Assembly: GCF_002192695.1 (NCBI RefSeq)
Contig: NZ_MTLG01000088.1
Span: 1-64,000 of the forward strand
Source: Achromobacter xylosoxidans
GTDB lineage: Bacteria; Pseudomonadota; Gammaproteobacteria; Burkholderiales; Burkholderiaceae_B
Reading direction: 5' to 3'
DNA: 64,000 nt
The notes under the pieces were generated by a model. It saw nothing but the letters and a program-made list of their open reading frames with translations. It searched no databases and was not told the DNA's origin. Positions within the stretch are counted from its first letter, which is position 1; every line of letters begins with the position of its first letter. The translations under genes and the position numbers were made by a program. Positions 24,021-32,108 of this stretch are shown piece after piece.

Positions 24021-25091
24021 ATGCTGAAGATTTTTGGCGCGCCCTGCCGCTACATCCAGGGCGCCGGCGCCCTGGACACCCTGGGCCAGTACGCCGCCCT
24101 GTTCGGCCGCCGGGCCGCCCTGGTCATAGACAGCTACGTGCATGGCGTGCTGGGGCCAAGAATCGAAGCATTGTGCGCGGCGCAAAACGTGTCGCTGATA
24201 CCGCTGATCGTCGAAGGCGACCTGACGCCGGCCGTGATCACGCAGTTGCGCGCGCAGGCCGCGCCGGCCGGCATAGACATGGTGATCGCGGTGGGCGGCG
24301 GCAAGTCGCTGGACGCGGGCAAGGCGGTGGCCAAGTCCTCGCACTGCCATCTCATCACCGTGCCCACCGTTGCCTCCAACGACGCGCCAACCAGCAAGAA
24401 CTACGTCCTGTACGACGCCCATCACAATCTCCTGGCGGTGGAGCACATGCTGTTCAACCCCACCCTCGTGCTGGTGGACACGGCCGTCATCGCCACCGCG
24501 CCGGCGCACTTCTTCCGCGCCGGCCTGGGCGATGCGGTCTCGAAGAAGTTCGAGGCCGAGCAGTGCGCCCGCAACGGCGGCAAGAACATGTATGACGGCG
24601 CGCCGCCCCTCACCGCCCAGTTCATCGCCGACGGCTGCCTGCGCACCCTGCTGGCCGACGGCGCGCAGGCCGTGGCGGTTGCCGGCAGCGGCCAGCCCAC
24701 GCCGGCCTTCGAACGCGTGGTGGAAGCGATGATCCTCATGAGCGGCCTCGGTTTCGAAAGCGGCGGCCTGTCCATCGCCCACGCGCTGACGCGCGGGCTG
24801 CCCAAGATCAGCGGCGTGGCGAGCGCGCCGCACGGCCTGCAGGTGGCCGTCGGCCTGCTGGTGCAGCTGGACCTGGAAAACCGGACGGACAGCATGCTGG
24901 CCGAACTGACCCGCTGGTATGAACAAGTGGGCTTGCCCACGACCTTGCGCGAACTGGGCGCGGCCGCCGAGCCATCCGACGCGGAATTGATGCTGGCCGC
25001 GGAGCTGAGCCTGAAGGCCCGCCACGCCGCCAACTTCGACCGCGCGCTCGACACCGATACCTTGGCCGCCGCGCTGCGCCGTTACGCCTGA
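24021..25091 (+). CDS. Iron-type alcohol dehydrogenase (glycerol dehydrogenase-like)
   Basis: Protein of 356 residues of the GldA/family-III ADH group. The NAD-binding region is 'IAVGGGKSLDAGKAVA' (about 92-107). Metal ligands are seen as Asp in 'RAGLGDAVSKKFE', His in 'GGLSIAHALT' and His in 'SAPHGLQVAVG'. It would oxidise a glycol or polyol to the keto form with NAD, or run in reverse. It lies 9 nt after gntR on the same strand, so regulator and enzyme are co-transcribed. The substrate is unknown. Confidence 0.87.
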   Translation: MLKIFGAPCRYIQGAGALDTLGQYAALFGRRAALVIDSYVHGVLGPRIEALCAAQNVSLIPLIVEGDLTPAVITQLRAQAAPAGIDMVIAVGGGKSLDAGKAVAKSSHCHLITVPTVASNDAPTSKNYVLYDAHHNLLAVEHMLFNPTLVLVDTAVIATAPAHFFRAGLGDAVSKKFEAEQCARNGGKNMYDGAPPLTAQFIADGCLRTLLADGAQAVAVAGSGQPTPAFERVVEAMILMSGLGFESGGLSIAHALTRGLPKISGVASAPHGLQVAVGLLVQLDLENRTDSMLAELTRWYEQVGLPTTLRELGAAAEPSDAELMLAAELSLKARHAANFDRALDTDTLAAALRRYA

Positions 25092-25097
25092 CAGGCA

Positions 25098-25118
25098 GGC
25101 GCCGGCCCCGCCGGCGCC
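25098..25118. terminator. Bidirectional hairpin
   Basis: ggcgccgg / ccggcgcc, an 8-bp stem with a 5-nt loop, between the convergent alcohol dehydrogenase and BKACE genes. Confidence 0.5.
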
Positions 25119-25126
25119 CCACCGCA

Positions 25127-26062
25127 TCAGAACGCGACGTTGTCCTTGCCCTTCAGATCCAGCTTGGCGCGCGCTTCTTCGGGCGTGGCGATTTCCAGGT
25201 TCAATGCTTCCAGGATGGTGCGGATGCGCTCCACCTGGACCTGATTGGACTGCGCCATCTCGCCCGGCCCGATCCACAACGAATCCTCCAGCCCCACCCG
25301 CACGTTCGACCCCATGGCCGCGCCTATGGTCGCCAGCGGTATCTGGCCGCGGCCGGCGCCCAGGATCGACCATTCATAGTCGTTGCCGAACAGCCGGTCG
25401 GCCGTGCGCTTCATGTGCATCAGGTCTTCGGGGTGCGGGCCGATGCCGCCCAGGATGCCGAACACCGACTGGATGAAGGGCGGCGACTTGACCAGGCCGC
25501 GGTCGACGAAATGCGCCAGGTTGTACAGATGGCTGATGTCGTAGCACTCGAACTCGAAGCGGGTGCCGTTGGCGTTGCCCAGCGCCAGGATGGATTCGAT
25601 GTCCTGGTAGGTATTGCGGAACACCAGCGAGCGGCTGTTCTCCAGATGTTCGCGCTCCCAGTCGTGCTTGAACTCCTTGAAGCGGCCCAGCATGGGGTAC
25701 AGGCCGAAGTTCATGGACCCCATGTTCAGGGACGCCAGCTCCGGCTTGAAGGTGGTGGCCGGACGCATGCGCTCTTCCACCGTCATATGCGGGCTGCCGC
25801 CGGTGGTGATGTTGATGATGGCGTCCGTTTCGCGTTTGATCCGCTCCAGGAAGGGCTTGAACAAGGCCGGATCCTGCGAGGGCTTGCCGGTCTGCGGATC
25901 GCGCGCATGCAGGTGCAGCACCGCCGCGCCAGCCTTGGCCGCGCCGATGGCCGCTTCCGCGATCTCGTCGGCCGTGACCGGCAGGTGCGGCGACATGCTG
26001 GGGGTGTGGATGGCGCCCGTCACGGCGCAAGTGATGATGACTTTCTGCTTGGGCTTAGCCAT
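25127..26062 (-). CDS. Beta-keto acid cleavage enzyme (BKACE, DUF849)
   Basis: Protein of 311 residues. The family, typified by Kce of lysine fermentation, condenses a beta-keto acid with acetyl-CoA to give acetoacetate and a new CoA thioester. The zinc-site His pair is visible in 'VLHLHARDP' (H50, H52), with the further ligand region in 'VGLEDSLW'. The Thr/Ser-rich 'NITTGGSPHMTVEER' block is also typical. The gene overlaps the preceding dehydrogenase gene by 8 nt. That dehydrogenase type makes 3-keto acids, so the two should act in sequence. Which keto acid is used cannot be read from the sequence. Confidence 0.88.
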   Translation of the reverse strand: MAKPKQKVIITCAVTGAIHTPSMSPHLPVTADEIAEAAIGAAKAGAAVLHLHARDPQTGKPSQDPALFKPFLERIKRETDAIINITTGGSPHMTVEERMRPATTFKPELASLNMGSMNFGLYPMLGRFKEFKHDWEREHLENSRSLVFRNTYQDIESILALGNANGTRFEFECYDISHLYNLAHFVDRGLVKSPPFIQSVFGILGGIGPHPEDLMHMKRTADRLFGNDYEWSILGAGRGQIPLATIGAAMGSNVRVGLEDSLWIGPGEMAQSNQVQVERIRTILEALNLEIATPEEARAKLDLKGKDNVAF

Positions 26063-27011
26063 TGTTGTCTCCGTTGTCCTGTTTGTGGCGCATGAGGCGC
26101 ATCAGTTTTTCGTCGCGCCAGAAGCGGCGCTTGGCAAGATCTTCCCGCGGCAGCAAACCGCGGCGCTCGTCCGACAAGGCATCGACCAGCGCGCCGTCCC
26201 AGGCGACGGGTTCGCCCTGGGTCGCGCCGATGGACTGGTACAGCCCGCCGTAGCGTGCGCAATAGTCGGCAATGCCGCCGGGCGCGTTGAGGTCTATGGT
26301 TTCGAACGGCCCCATGAACGACCAGCGCAAGCCCAGGCCGTCCTTCACCGTGGTGTCGATATCCTCGGCGCTGGCGATGCCCGCGCTGGCCAGGCGGAAC
26401 GCCTCGTGCAGCAGCGCGCCCTGCAGGCGGTTGAGAATGAAGCCTTCGATTTCGCGCCGCACCAGCACGGGCTTCTGGCCGATGCCCGTCATGATGGCGC
26501 GGGCAGCAGCCACGGCCTCGGGGCTGGTCCAGGGTGCGGGACACAGTTCCACCACCGGGATCAGGTAGGGCGGATTCACGGGATGCGCCACCAGGCAGCG
26601 ATGCCGTCCGGGCAGGTGTCCGGTGAATTCGCTGGCGGGGATGCTGGACGTGGAACTGCCGATGATGGCGTCGGGTTCGGCCGCGGCGTCCAGTTGCGTG
26701 AACAACGCCCGCTTGATCTCGACGTTTTCCGGCGAGTTTTCCTGGATGTAGCGGGCGCCCTTCAAGGCATCCGCCAGGCTGTTTGCCACATGGACGCGGC
26801 CACCGATGGCCTCGGCGTCCTTGAGCAAACCCTGGGTTTCAAGTTCCCGCAGCTGCTGCAGGATCAGGCCTCGCGCCTCGGCCAGCATGGCGGCGTTGAC
26901 GTCATACAGGCGCACTTCCCAACCCATGCGGGCAAACACGATGGCCCAGCCCTGGCCTATCAATCCGGTGCCGACGATGGCGGCGCGCTGCGCATTGGAC
27001 GCGGCGCCCAT
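26055..27011 (-). CDS. Lambda-crystallin-type 3-hydroxyacid dehydrogenase
   Basis: Protein of 318 residues resembling CRYL1 (L-gulonate 3-dehydrogenase) and L-carnitine dehydrogenase more than true 3-hydroxyacyl-CoA dehydrogenases. Conserved: the NAD motif 'AAIVGTGLIGQGWAIVFARM', 'IIGSSTSSIPASEF', the catalytic His in 'CLVAHPVNPPYLIPVVELC', and 'EIEGFILNRLQGALLHEAFRL'. It oxidises the 3-hydroxyl of a free hydroxy acid. Its ATG overlaps the SDR stop by one base (TGATG) and its 3' end overlaps the BKACE start, so the three genes form one coupled operon. Confidence 0.85.
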   Translation of the reverse strand: MGAASNAQRAAIVGTGLIGQGWAIVFARMGWEVRLYDVNAAMLAEARGLILQQLRELETQGLLKDAEAIGGRVHVANSLADALKGARYIQENSPENVEIKRALFTQLDAAAEPDAIIGSSTSSIPASEFTGHLPGRHRCLVAHPVNPPYLIPVVELCPAPWTSPEAVAAARAIMTGIGQKPVLVRREIEGFILNRLQGALLHEAFRLASAGIASAEDIDTTVKDGLGLRWSFMGPFETIDLNAPGGIADYCARYGGLYQSIGATQGEPVAWDGALVDALSDERRGLLPREDLAKRRFWRDEKLMRLMRHKQDNGDNNG

Positions 27012-27793
27012 CAGTAGAGCTTCTGCGTGAAGCCGTCCACCACGATGGCCTGCCCCGAGACGCTGCGGGCCGCCTCGCTGGCATTGAACAGCACCATGTT
27101 GGCGATATCGCGAGCGGTGACCATGCGGCCCAGCGCCGCCTGGTTCTCGTACTGCGCGGCGATCTCCTCCACCGGCCGGCCCAGCGTATCCGCCTTGGCC
27201 GCGATGACGGCGCGGATGCGCGGCCCTTCGACCGCGCCCGGCAGGATCGCATTGACGCGGATGCCATGCGGCCCCAGCTCGATGGCCAGGGACTTGGTGA
27301 AGCCTATCACCGCCCACTTCGACGCCGAATAGACCGAACGTCCGGCAAAACCCAGATGCCCGGCCGCGGACGACAGGTTGATCATGACGCCGGCCTTGGA
27401 TTCCTTGAGCAAGGGGATGGCCTGGCGCGCGCACAGGAACTGTCCGGTGATGTTCACGGCCAGCGTGCGGTCCCAGTCGGCCTTGGACAGGGTTTCGACA
27501 TAGCCGGTGGGACCGGCCACGCCCGCGTTGTTGACCAGGATGTCCAGGCCGCCCAACTGGGCGCGGACCTGATCGAACAGCGCGCTGACGCTGTCTTCGT
27601 CCGAAACGTCGGCCAGGGCCGCATGCACCCCAGGCAATTCGGCCGGCAGCGCGGCCAGGCGCTCCTGGTTCACGTCGCATACGAATACGGAGGCGCCGGC
27701 ATGGCGGAACACCTTCGCCATTTCCAGGCCCAGCCCGTCCGCGCCGGCGGTGATCAGCACCCTTTTCCCGGCGAAATCCACTTCCTCGAACAT
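27011..27793 (-). CDS. Short-chain dehydrogenase/reductase
   Basis: Protein of 260 residues from ATG 27793 (Shine-Dalgarno aggaga upstream; the start at 27898 would run through the operator). Classical SDR: cofactor motif 'LITAGADGLGLEMA' with an acidic 'VCDVN' suggesting NAD, 'NNAGVAG', the catalytic Ser in 'NLSSAAGHLG' and 'YSASK'. First gene of the SDR - lambda-crystallin dehydrogenase - BKACE operon. It probably performs an oxidation one step before or after the 3-hydroxyacid dehydrogenase (inference). Confidence 0.87.
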   Translation of the reverse strand: MFEEVDFAGKRVLITAGADGLGLEMAKVFRHAGASVFVCDVNQERLAALPAELPGVHAALADVSDEDSVSALFDQVRAQLGGLDILVNNAGVAGPTGYVETLSKADWDRTLAVNITGQFLCARQAIPLLKESKAGVMINLSSAAGHLGFAGRSVYSASKWAVIGFTKSLAIELGPHGIRVNAILPGAVEGPRIRAVIAAKADTLGRPVEEIAAQYENQAALGRMVTARDIANMVLFNASEAARSVSGQAIVVDGFTQKLY

Positions 27794-27835
27794 GCCTCTG
27801 TCTCCTAGATTCTTATAAAAAGCAGGCAATTGATG

Positions 27836-27848
27836 ATATACGATATAT
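27836..27848. promoter_or_regulatory. GntR operator candidate 2 (SDR operon)
   Basis: atatacgatatat differs from candidate 1 by a single base and lies about 43 bp upstream of the SDR start. Confidence 0.6.
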
Positions 27849-28047
27849 GAAAAAAACAACTGTGGCCTGATGTTTTTGGCAACCGGTGCCTCAGCCAAAA
27901 AGAGTCATCCCAAAGGAGGATGAAAACCCGTATTTGCGCTGGATCAGCCCGCTAAGTCTTTATTCATGCGGCTTTAGGGAATTCCCCGATTCGGCGGGTT
28001 ACGGCCCCCACTAGAATCCAAGGCGGGGTTTGCTACCCGCCCGGCCG

Positions 28048-28060
28048 ATATATCATATAT
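28048..28060. promoter_or_regulatory. GntR operator candidate 3 (transporter operon)
   Basis: atatatcatatat is the exact reverse complement of candidate 1. It lies about 60 bp before the substrate-binding protein start and probably overlaps its -10 region. Confidence 0.65.
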
Positions 28061-28119
28061 TCAAAAAAACGGACCAAACAAGAAAGTCCGCATCCCATAC
28101 CGACAAAGGAGCGTAGACA

Positions 28120-29319
28120 GTGTTCAAGTTCAACAAAATTGCTTTGGCGCTGGGCGTGTGCGGCGCGCTGGCAAGCGGCACCGCAGCGGCCGACATGAAG
28201 GTAGGCGCCCTCTTCCCGTTCAGCGGCGCGCTCGCGCTCCTGGGACAAGAGAGCTATCGCGGCCTGGAACTGGCCGTCAATGAGATCAACGCCGCCGGCG
28301 GGGTCAACGGCGAAAAGATCGAAATCATCAAGGCCGACGCCGTCGACCCGACCCAGGCCGTGTCGGAAACCAAGCGCCTGATTTCCTCCAACGTGGTCGG
28401 CGTGTTCGGCAGCTACGCTTCCGGCATTTCCTACGCGGCTTCGCCCGTGACGGAACTGGCCGGCGTGCCTTACTTCGAGCTGGGCGCCACCGCGCACAAG
28501 ATCACCACGCGCGGCTACAAGTACCTGTTCCGCAGCAACCCCAACACCGCGCTGTACGGCGTGTCGGTGGTCAATGCGCTGCACGACTCCATCGCGCCGG
28601 GCATGGGGCTGAATCCCAAGGACATCAAGATCGGCATCATCCACGAGGACGGCCCCTACGGCACCGACGTGGCCGCCACCGAGAAAAAGCGCGCGCAGGA
28701 GCTGGGCTACACCGTGGCGGAAGTGCTACCGTACTCTGCCAAGACCGTCGACCTGTCCTCGCTCATCCTGCGCCTGAAGGGCGCCAAGGTCGACGTGGTG
28801 CTGCAAACGGCCTACCAGAACGACGCCATCCTGTTCTTCAGCCAGGCGCGCGCCGCGGGCTTCAAGCCCAAGGTCGTGATCGGCGCGGGCGGCGGCTATT
28901 CGCTGGCCGACACGGCCAAGGCCGTGGGCGCCGACATGAACGGCGTGTTCGACCTGGACTTCCCGCAGTCGTCCATCAATCCGGCGGGCGCGCCCGGCCT
29001 GGACAAGTTCCTGGAAGCCTACAAGGCCACCTACAAGAGCGATCCGCAATCCGGCCACAGCCTGACCAACTATGTCGGCGCCAAGGCTTTCTTCGAAGCC
29101 ATTGGCAACGCCAAGTCCACGGATAAGGACAAGATCCGCGCCGCGGTCCTGGCCTACAAGAAGCCGGCCGGCCAGACCGCCAACGGCTGGGCCTTCGACT
29201 TCGGCGAAGACGGCCAGAACAATGCATCCACGTTCTACGTGATGCAGTGGCAGGACGGCAAGCTCGTCACCATCGCGCCCAGCAACCTCGCACTCGGCAA
29301 GCCGGTCTTCAAGAAATAA
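28120..29319 (+). CDS. Branched-chain-type ABC transporter substrate-binding protein (LivK-like)
   Basis: Protein of 399 residues with GTG start 28120 (aaaggag 10 nt upstream) and a Sec signal peptide (about 1-24, ending GTAAA). The type-I periplasmic binding fold is seen from 'MKVGALFPFSGALALLGQES' through 'LAVNEINAAGGVNGEKIEII' and 'GVFGSYASGISYAASPVTEL'. Members bind branched-chain amino acids but also aromatic, short-chain or hydroxylated acids and amides. The island's enzymes suggest a hydroxy acid or polyol-derived ligand (inference). First gene of the operon; two hairpins separate it from the permease gene. Confidence 0.87.
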   Translation: MFKFNKIALALGVCGALASGTAAADMKVGALFPFSGALALLGQESYRGLELAVNEINAAGGVNGEKIEIIKADAVDPTQAVSETKRLISSNVVGVFGSYASGISYAASPVTELAGVPYFELGATAHKITTRGYKYLFRSNPNTALYGVSVVNALHDSIAPGMGLNPKDIKIGIIHEDGPYGTDVAATEKKRAQELGYTVAEVLPYSAKTVDLSSLILRLKGAKVDVVLQTAYQNDAILFFSQARAAGFKPKVVIGAGGGYSLADTAKAVGADMNGVFDLDFPQSSINPAGAPGLDKFLEAYKATYKSDPQSGHSLTNYVGAKAFFEAIGNAKSTDKDKIRAAVLAYKKPAGQTANGWAFDFGEDGQNNASTFYVMQWQDGKLVTIAPSNLALGKPVFKK

Positions 29320-29334
29320 GCGCCACGCCAGTGC

Positions 29335-29356
29335 TCAGGCGCTCGGGGGCGCCTGA
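29335..29356 (+). other. Intercistronic hairpin A
   Basis: tcaggcgc / gcgcctga, an 8-bp stem with a 6-nt loop, 15 bp after the binding-protein stop codon. Confidence 0.5.
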
Positions 29357-29380
29357 CGTATCCCGGGGTCCGCGCGCCCT

Positions 29381-29406
29381 GGTTCGGCCGACAGCTCGGC
29401 CGAACC
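29381..29406 (+). other. Intercistronic hairpin B
   Basis: ggttcggccga / tcggccgaacc, a perfect 11-bp stem with a CAGC tetraloop and no U-tract. With hairpin A it probably protects the binding-protein mRNA 3' end and lowers read-through into the permease genes. Confidence 0.55.
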
Positions 29407-29437
29407 AAGGCCGCTACCCGCTCTAAGAGGTTGCAAC

Positions 29438-30304
29438 ATGGAACTATTCATTCAACTGGTCATCAACGGCCTGTTGCTGGGCGGCGCGTATACCATCATC
29501 AGCCTGGGGCTGACGCTGATCTTCGGCGTGGTGCGCGTGGTGAACTTCGCGCATGGCGAATTTCTGATGATAGGCATGTACATGGTCTATCTGATCGCGG
29601 CGCAATTCGGCGTGCATCCCTATGCCGGCCTGGTGCCGGTGGCAGTCATCCTGTTCGCGCTGGGCGCGCTGACGCAGAAGGGCATCATCCAGCCGCTGCT
29701 CAACGCCGACCAGCACATCCAGATCTTCGCCACGGTGGGCGTATCCACCATTCTCCTGAACCTGGCCCTGGTGATCTTCGGCGCCAACGTCTACCGCGCG
29801 CCGGTGGAGCTGGGCACCAACGCCATCGACATCGGCCCCTATTCGATGGTGACCGGACAGCTGATTACCTTCGTGATCGGCCTGAGCCTGGCGGTGCTGC
29901 TGCACCTGTTCATGCACCGCACCTATCTGGGCCGCGCGCTGCGGGCGGTGGCGCAACACCGCTACGCCGCCACCCTGATGGGCGTGAACGTCAACAACGT
30001 CTACGCCATCGCCTTCGGCCTGGGCACGGCCTTCGTCGGCATCGCCGCCGGCCTGCTGGCGCCGCAGTATCCGGTGTTTCCCACGGTGGGCACGTACTTC
30101 GTGCTGACGGCGTTCGTGATCGTGGTGCTGGGCGGTCTGGGCAGCCTGTACGGCGCCGTGGCCGGCTCCATGATCATCGGCATCGTCGACACGCTGGCCG
30201 GCTTCTACATCGCCCCCGACCTGAAAGAGGTCGTGTATTTCGGGATCTTCCTCTTGATCCTGGTGCTGCGTCCGAATGGCCTGTTCGGCGTCGGCACAGA
30301 GTGA
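29438..30304 (+). CDS. Branched-chain-type ABC permease (LivH-like)
   Basis: Protein of 288 residues with about eight membrane helices. LivH blocks are present: 'LINGLLLGGAYTIISLGLTL', 'GVVRVVNFAHGEFLMIGMY', and the cytoplasmic loop 'RAVAQHRYAATLMGVNV' that contacts the ATPase. Shine-Dalgarno agagg is at a good distance from ATG 29438. It forms the channel with the permease half of the following fused gene. Confidence 0.92.
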   Translation: MELFIQLVINGLLLGGAYTIISLGLTLIFGVVRVVNFAHGEFLMIGMYMVYLIAAQFGVHPYAGLVPVAVILFALGALTQKGIIQPLLNADQHIQIFATVGVSTILLNLALVIFGANVYRAPVELGTNAIDIGPYSMVTGQLITFVIGLSLAVLLHLFMHRTYLGRALRAVAQHRYAATLMGVNVNNVYAIAFGLGTAFVGIAAGLLAPQYPVFPTVGTYFVLTAFVIVVLGGLGSLYGAVAGSMIIGIVDTLAGFYIAPDLKEVVYFGIFLLILVLRPNGLFGVGTE

Positions 30305-30326
30305 TCAGAGCAACAAGGAGCGAGAT

Positions 30327-32108
30327 GTGTTTCCCGATATTCGACACCCCAAGACCTACGTCAGCCTGATCCTGCTGATCGCGATGTTCCTGGTGCCCGT
30401 GATCATGGGCACGCCTTTCTGGACCAATCTGTTCGTGCTGCTGTTCGTGTTCTCGGCCCTGTCGGTGGCCTGGAACATCGTCGGCGGCTACGCCGGCCAA
30501 CTGTCCCTGGGCCACGCCGTGTTCTACGGCATCGGCGGCTATACCGCCACGCTGCTGACGCAGAACTTCGGCATTTCACCGTGGTTCGGCATGCTGGCGG
30601 GCGCGGTCATCTCGGGCGCGGTGGCCATCCTGATCAGCTACCCCACCCTGCGGCTGCGGGGCCCGTTCTTCGCGCTGGCCACCATCGCGATCCTGGAAGT
30701 GGTGCGCCTCCTGGTCATCCACGAAGAAAGCTGGACGGGCGGCTCCAGCGGCATCAGCCTGCCGTTGAACATAGGCTGGACCTGGATCGTGTTCCGCGAG
30801 AAGGTCAATTACGTGATCATCGCCTTCGGCCTGTTCCTGCTGGTGACCTGGGCATCCTGGTACATCCGCAAATCGCGCATCGGCCACTACCTGATCGCGA
30901 TCCGCGAACGCGAGGACGCGGCGCTGGCGGTGGGCATCCATACCGTGCGCATGAAGATCATCGCCGCGGTCGTGTCCGCCATGCTGACCAGCATCATCGG
31001 CACCTTCCACATCACCTACCTGACCTTCGTCGATCCCAGCTCGGCGTTTTCGCTGGAACTGTCGATCCAGGTGGCCATGTTCGCCCTGATCGGTGGCCTG
31101 GGCACGGTGGCCGGCCCAATCGCCGGCACCTTCCTGGTGCTGCCCATCGCCGAACTGGCGCGCGGCTGGCTCAGCAGCGTGGGCAACGGCATGCACGGGC
31201 TGATCTACGGTCTGATCCTGGTGGCGGTGGTGCTGACCATTCCGCGCGGCCTGGCCGGCGCCTTCGGTCCGATCATCGAGCGCTGGCTGTCGCGCCTGCC
31301 CTATCTGGGCACGCCGCGCGCCAAGCTCAAGCTGGCCGATGAACTGCGCCTGCGCAGCGCCGAACGCACCGATCAACCGGTGCTGAAGGCCGAAAAACTG
31401 TTCAAGAGTTTCGGCGGCCTGCGCGCCACCAACGACGTGTCGCTGACGCTGAACCAGAACGAGATCCTGGGCATGATAGGCCCGAACGGCGCGGGCAAGA
31501 CCACGGTGTTCAACCTGCTGTCGGGCTTCCTGTCGCCAGACAAAGGCGGCATCAGCATGCTGGACGCGCACGGCAAGTGGGTCACCTGCAAGACGCCCGA
31601 CGAGTTCGCGCACCAGGGACTGGGCCGCACCTTCCAGATCGCCAAGCCCTTCACCGGCCTGACCGTACTCGAGAACATCATGCTGGGCGCCTTCATCCGG
31701 ACCTCGAACCGCGACGAGGCCGAGCAGATCGCCATGAAGGTGGCCGAGCAGACCGACCTGGTGAAGTCCCTGGACATCGAGGCGCGCAACCTGACCGTGG
31801 GCGGCATGAAGCGCCTGGAGGTCGCCCGCGCGTTGGCGATCAAGCCGCGCATCCTGCTGCTGGACGAGGTGATGGCGGGCCTGAATCCGACCGACATCGA
31901 GAAGTCGATCCAGATGATCCGGCGCATCCGCGATTCGGGCGTTTCGGTGCTGCTGATCGAACACATGATGCAGGCCACCATGGCGCTGTCCGACCGCATC
32001 ATCGTGCTGAACGAAGGCGCGGTGCTGGTCAGCGGCGCGCCCAAGGACGTGGTCGAGAACCCGGCCGTCATCGAAGCCTATTTGGGCAAGGAGTACCAGG
32101 ATGCTTAA
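30327..32108 (+). CDS. Fused LivM permease - LivG ATPase
   Basis: Protein of 593 residues starting at GTG 30327 (aaggag 6 nt upstream). The first ~335 residues are a LivM-type permease (about eight to ten helices; 'GGYAGQLSLGHAVFYGIGGY', 'AIREREDAALAVGI'). From about 350 a complete LivG-type ATPase follows: Walker A 'GPNGAGKTT', Walker B 'ILLLDEVMAGLNP' and H-loop 'LLIEHMMQ'. The ABC signature is unusual, 'LTVGGMKRLEVARAL' in place of LSGGQ-R. Fusion fixes permease and ATPase at one to one. The gene overlaps the LivF-type gene by 8 nt. Confidence 0.88.
   Translation: MFPDIRHPKTYVSLILLIAMFLVPVIMGTPFWTNLFVLLFVFSALSVAWNIVGGYAGQLSLGHAVFYGIGGYTATLLTQNFGISPWFGMLAGAVISGAVAILISYPTLRLRGPFFALATIAILEVVRLLVIHEESWTGGSSGISLPLNIGWTWIVFREKVNYVIIAFGLFLLVTWASWYIRKSRIGHYLIAIREREDAALAVGIHTVRMKIIAAVVSAMLTSIIGTFHITYLTFVDPSSAFSLELSIQVAMFALIGGLGTVAGPIAGTFLVLPIAELARGWLSSVGNGMHGLIYGLILVAVVLTIPRGLAGAFGPIIERWLSRLPYLGTPRAKLKLADELRLRSAERTDQPVLKAEKLFKSFGGLRATNDVSLTLNQNEILGMIGPNGAGKTTVFNLLSGFLSPDKGGISMLDAHGKWVTCKTPDEFAHQGLGRTFQIAKPFTGLTVLENIMLGAFIRTSNRDEAEQIAMKVAEQTDLVKSLDIEARNLTVGGMKRLEVARALAIKPRILLLDEVMAGLNPTDIEKSIQMIRRIRDSGVSVLLIEHMMQATMALSDRIIVLNEGAVLVSGAPKDVVENPAVIEAYLGKEYQDA

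Larger units (their letters stand above)
27794..28119. other. Divergent promoter region of about 325 bp
   Basis: No gene. It separates the SDR operon (minus) from the Liv-type transporter operon (plus) and holds one operator copy near each start. It also has an 8-bp hairpin tttttggc / gccaaaaa (27873-27901) and a 6-bp hairpin ggcggg / cccgcc (28022-28041). Confidence 0.6.

Noticed and set aside
23175..25373. Long minus-strand open frame opposite gntR and the alcohol dehydrogenase
   Set aside because: Shadow frame; the plus-strand proteins have full domain evidence.
27912..27955. Eleven-codon ORF after a strong aaaggagg in the SDR/transporter intergenic region
   Set aside because: The ATG directly touches the ggagg (no spacer), so initiation is unlikely, and it lies upstream of the probable promoter.
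27841..28119. Possible riboswitch before the Liv-type transporter operon
   Set aside because: The hairpins lie mostly upstream of the operator/-10 region, so they would not be in the 5'-UTR; no known aptamer core was recognised.
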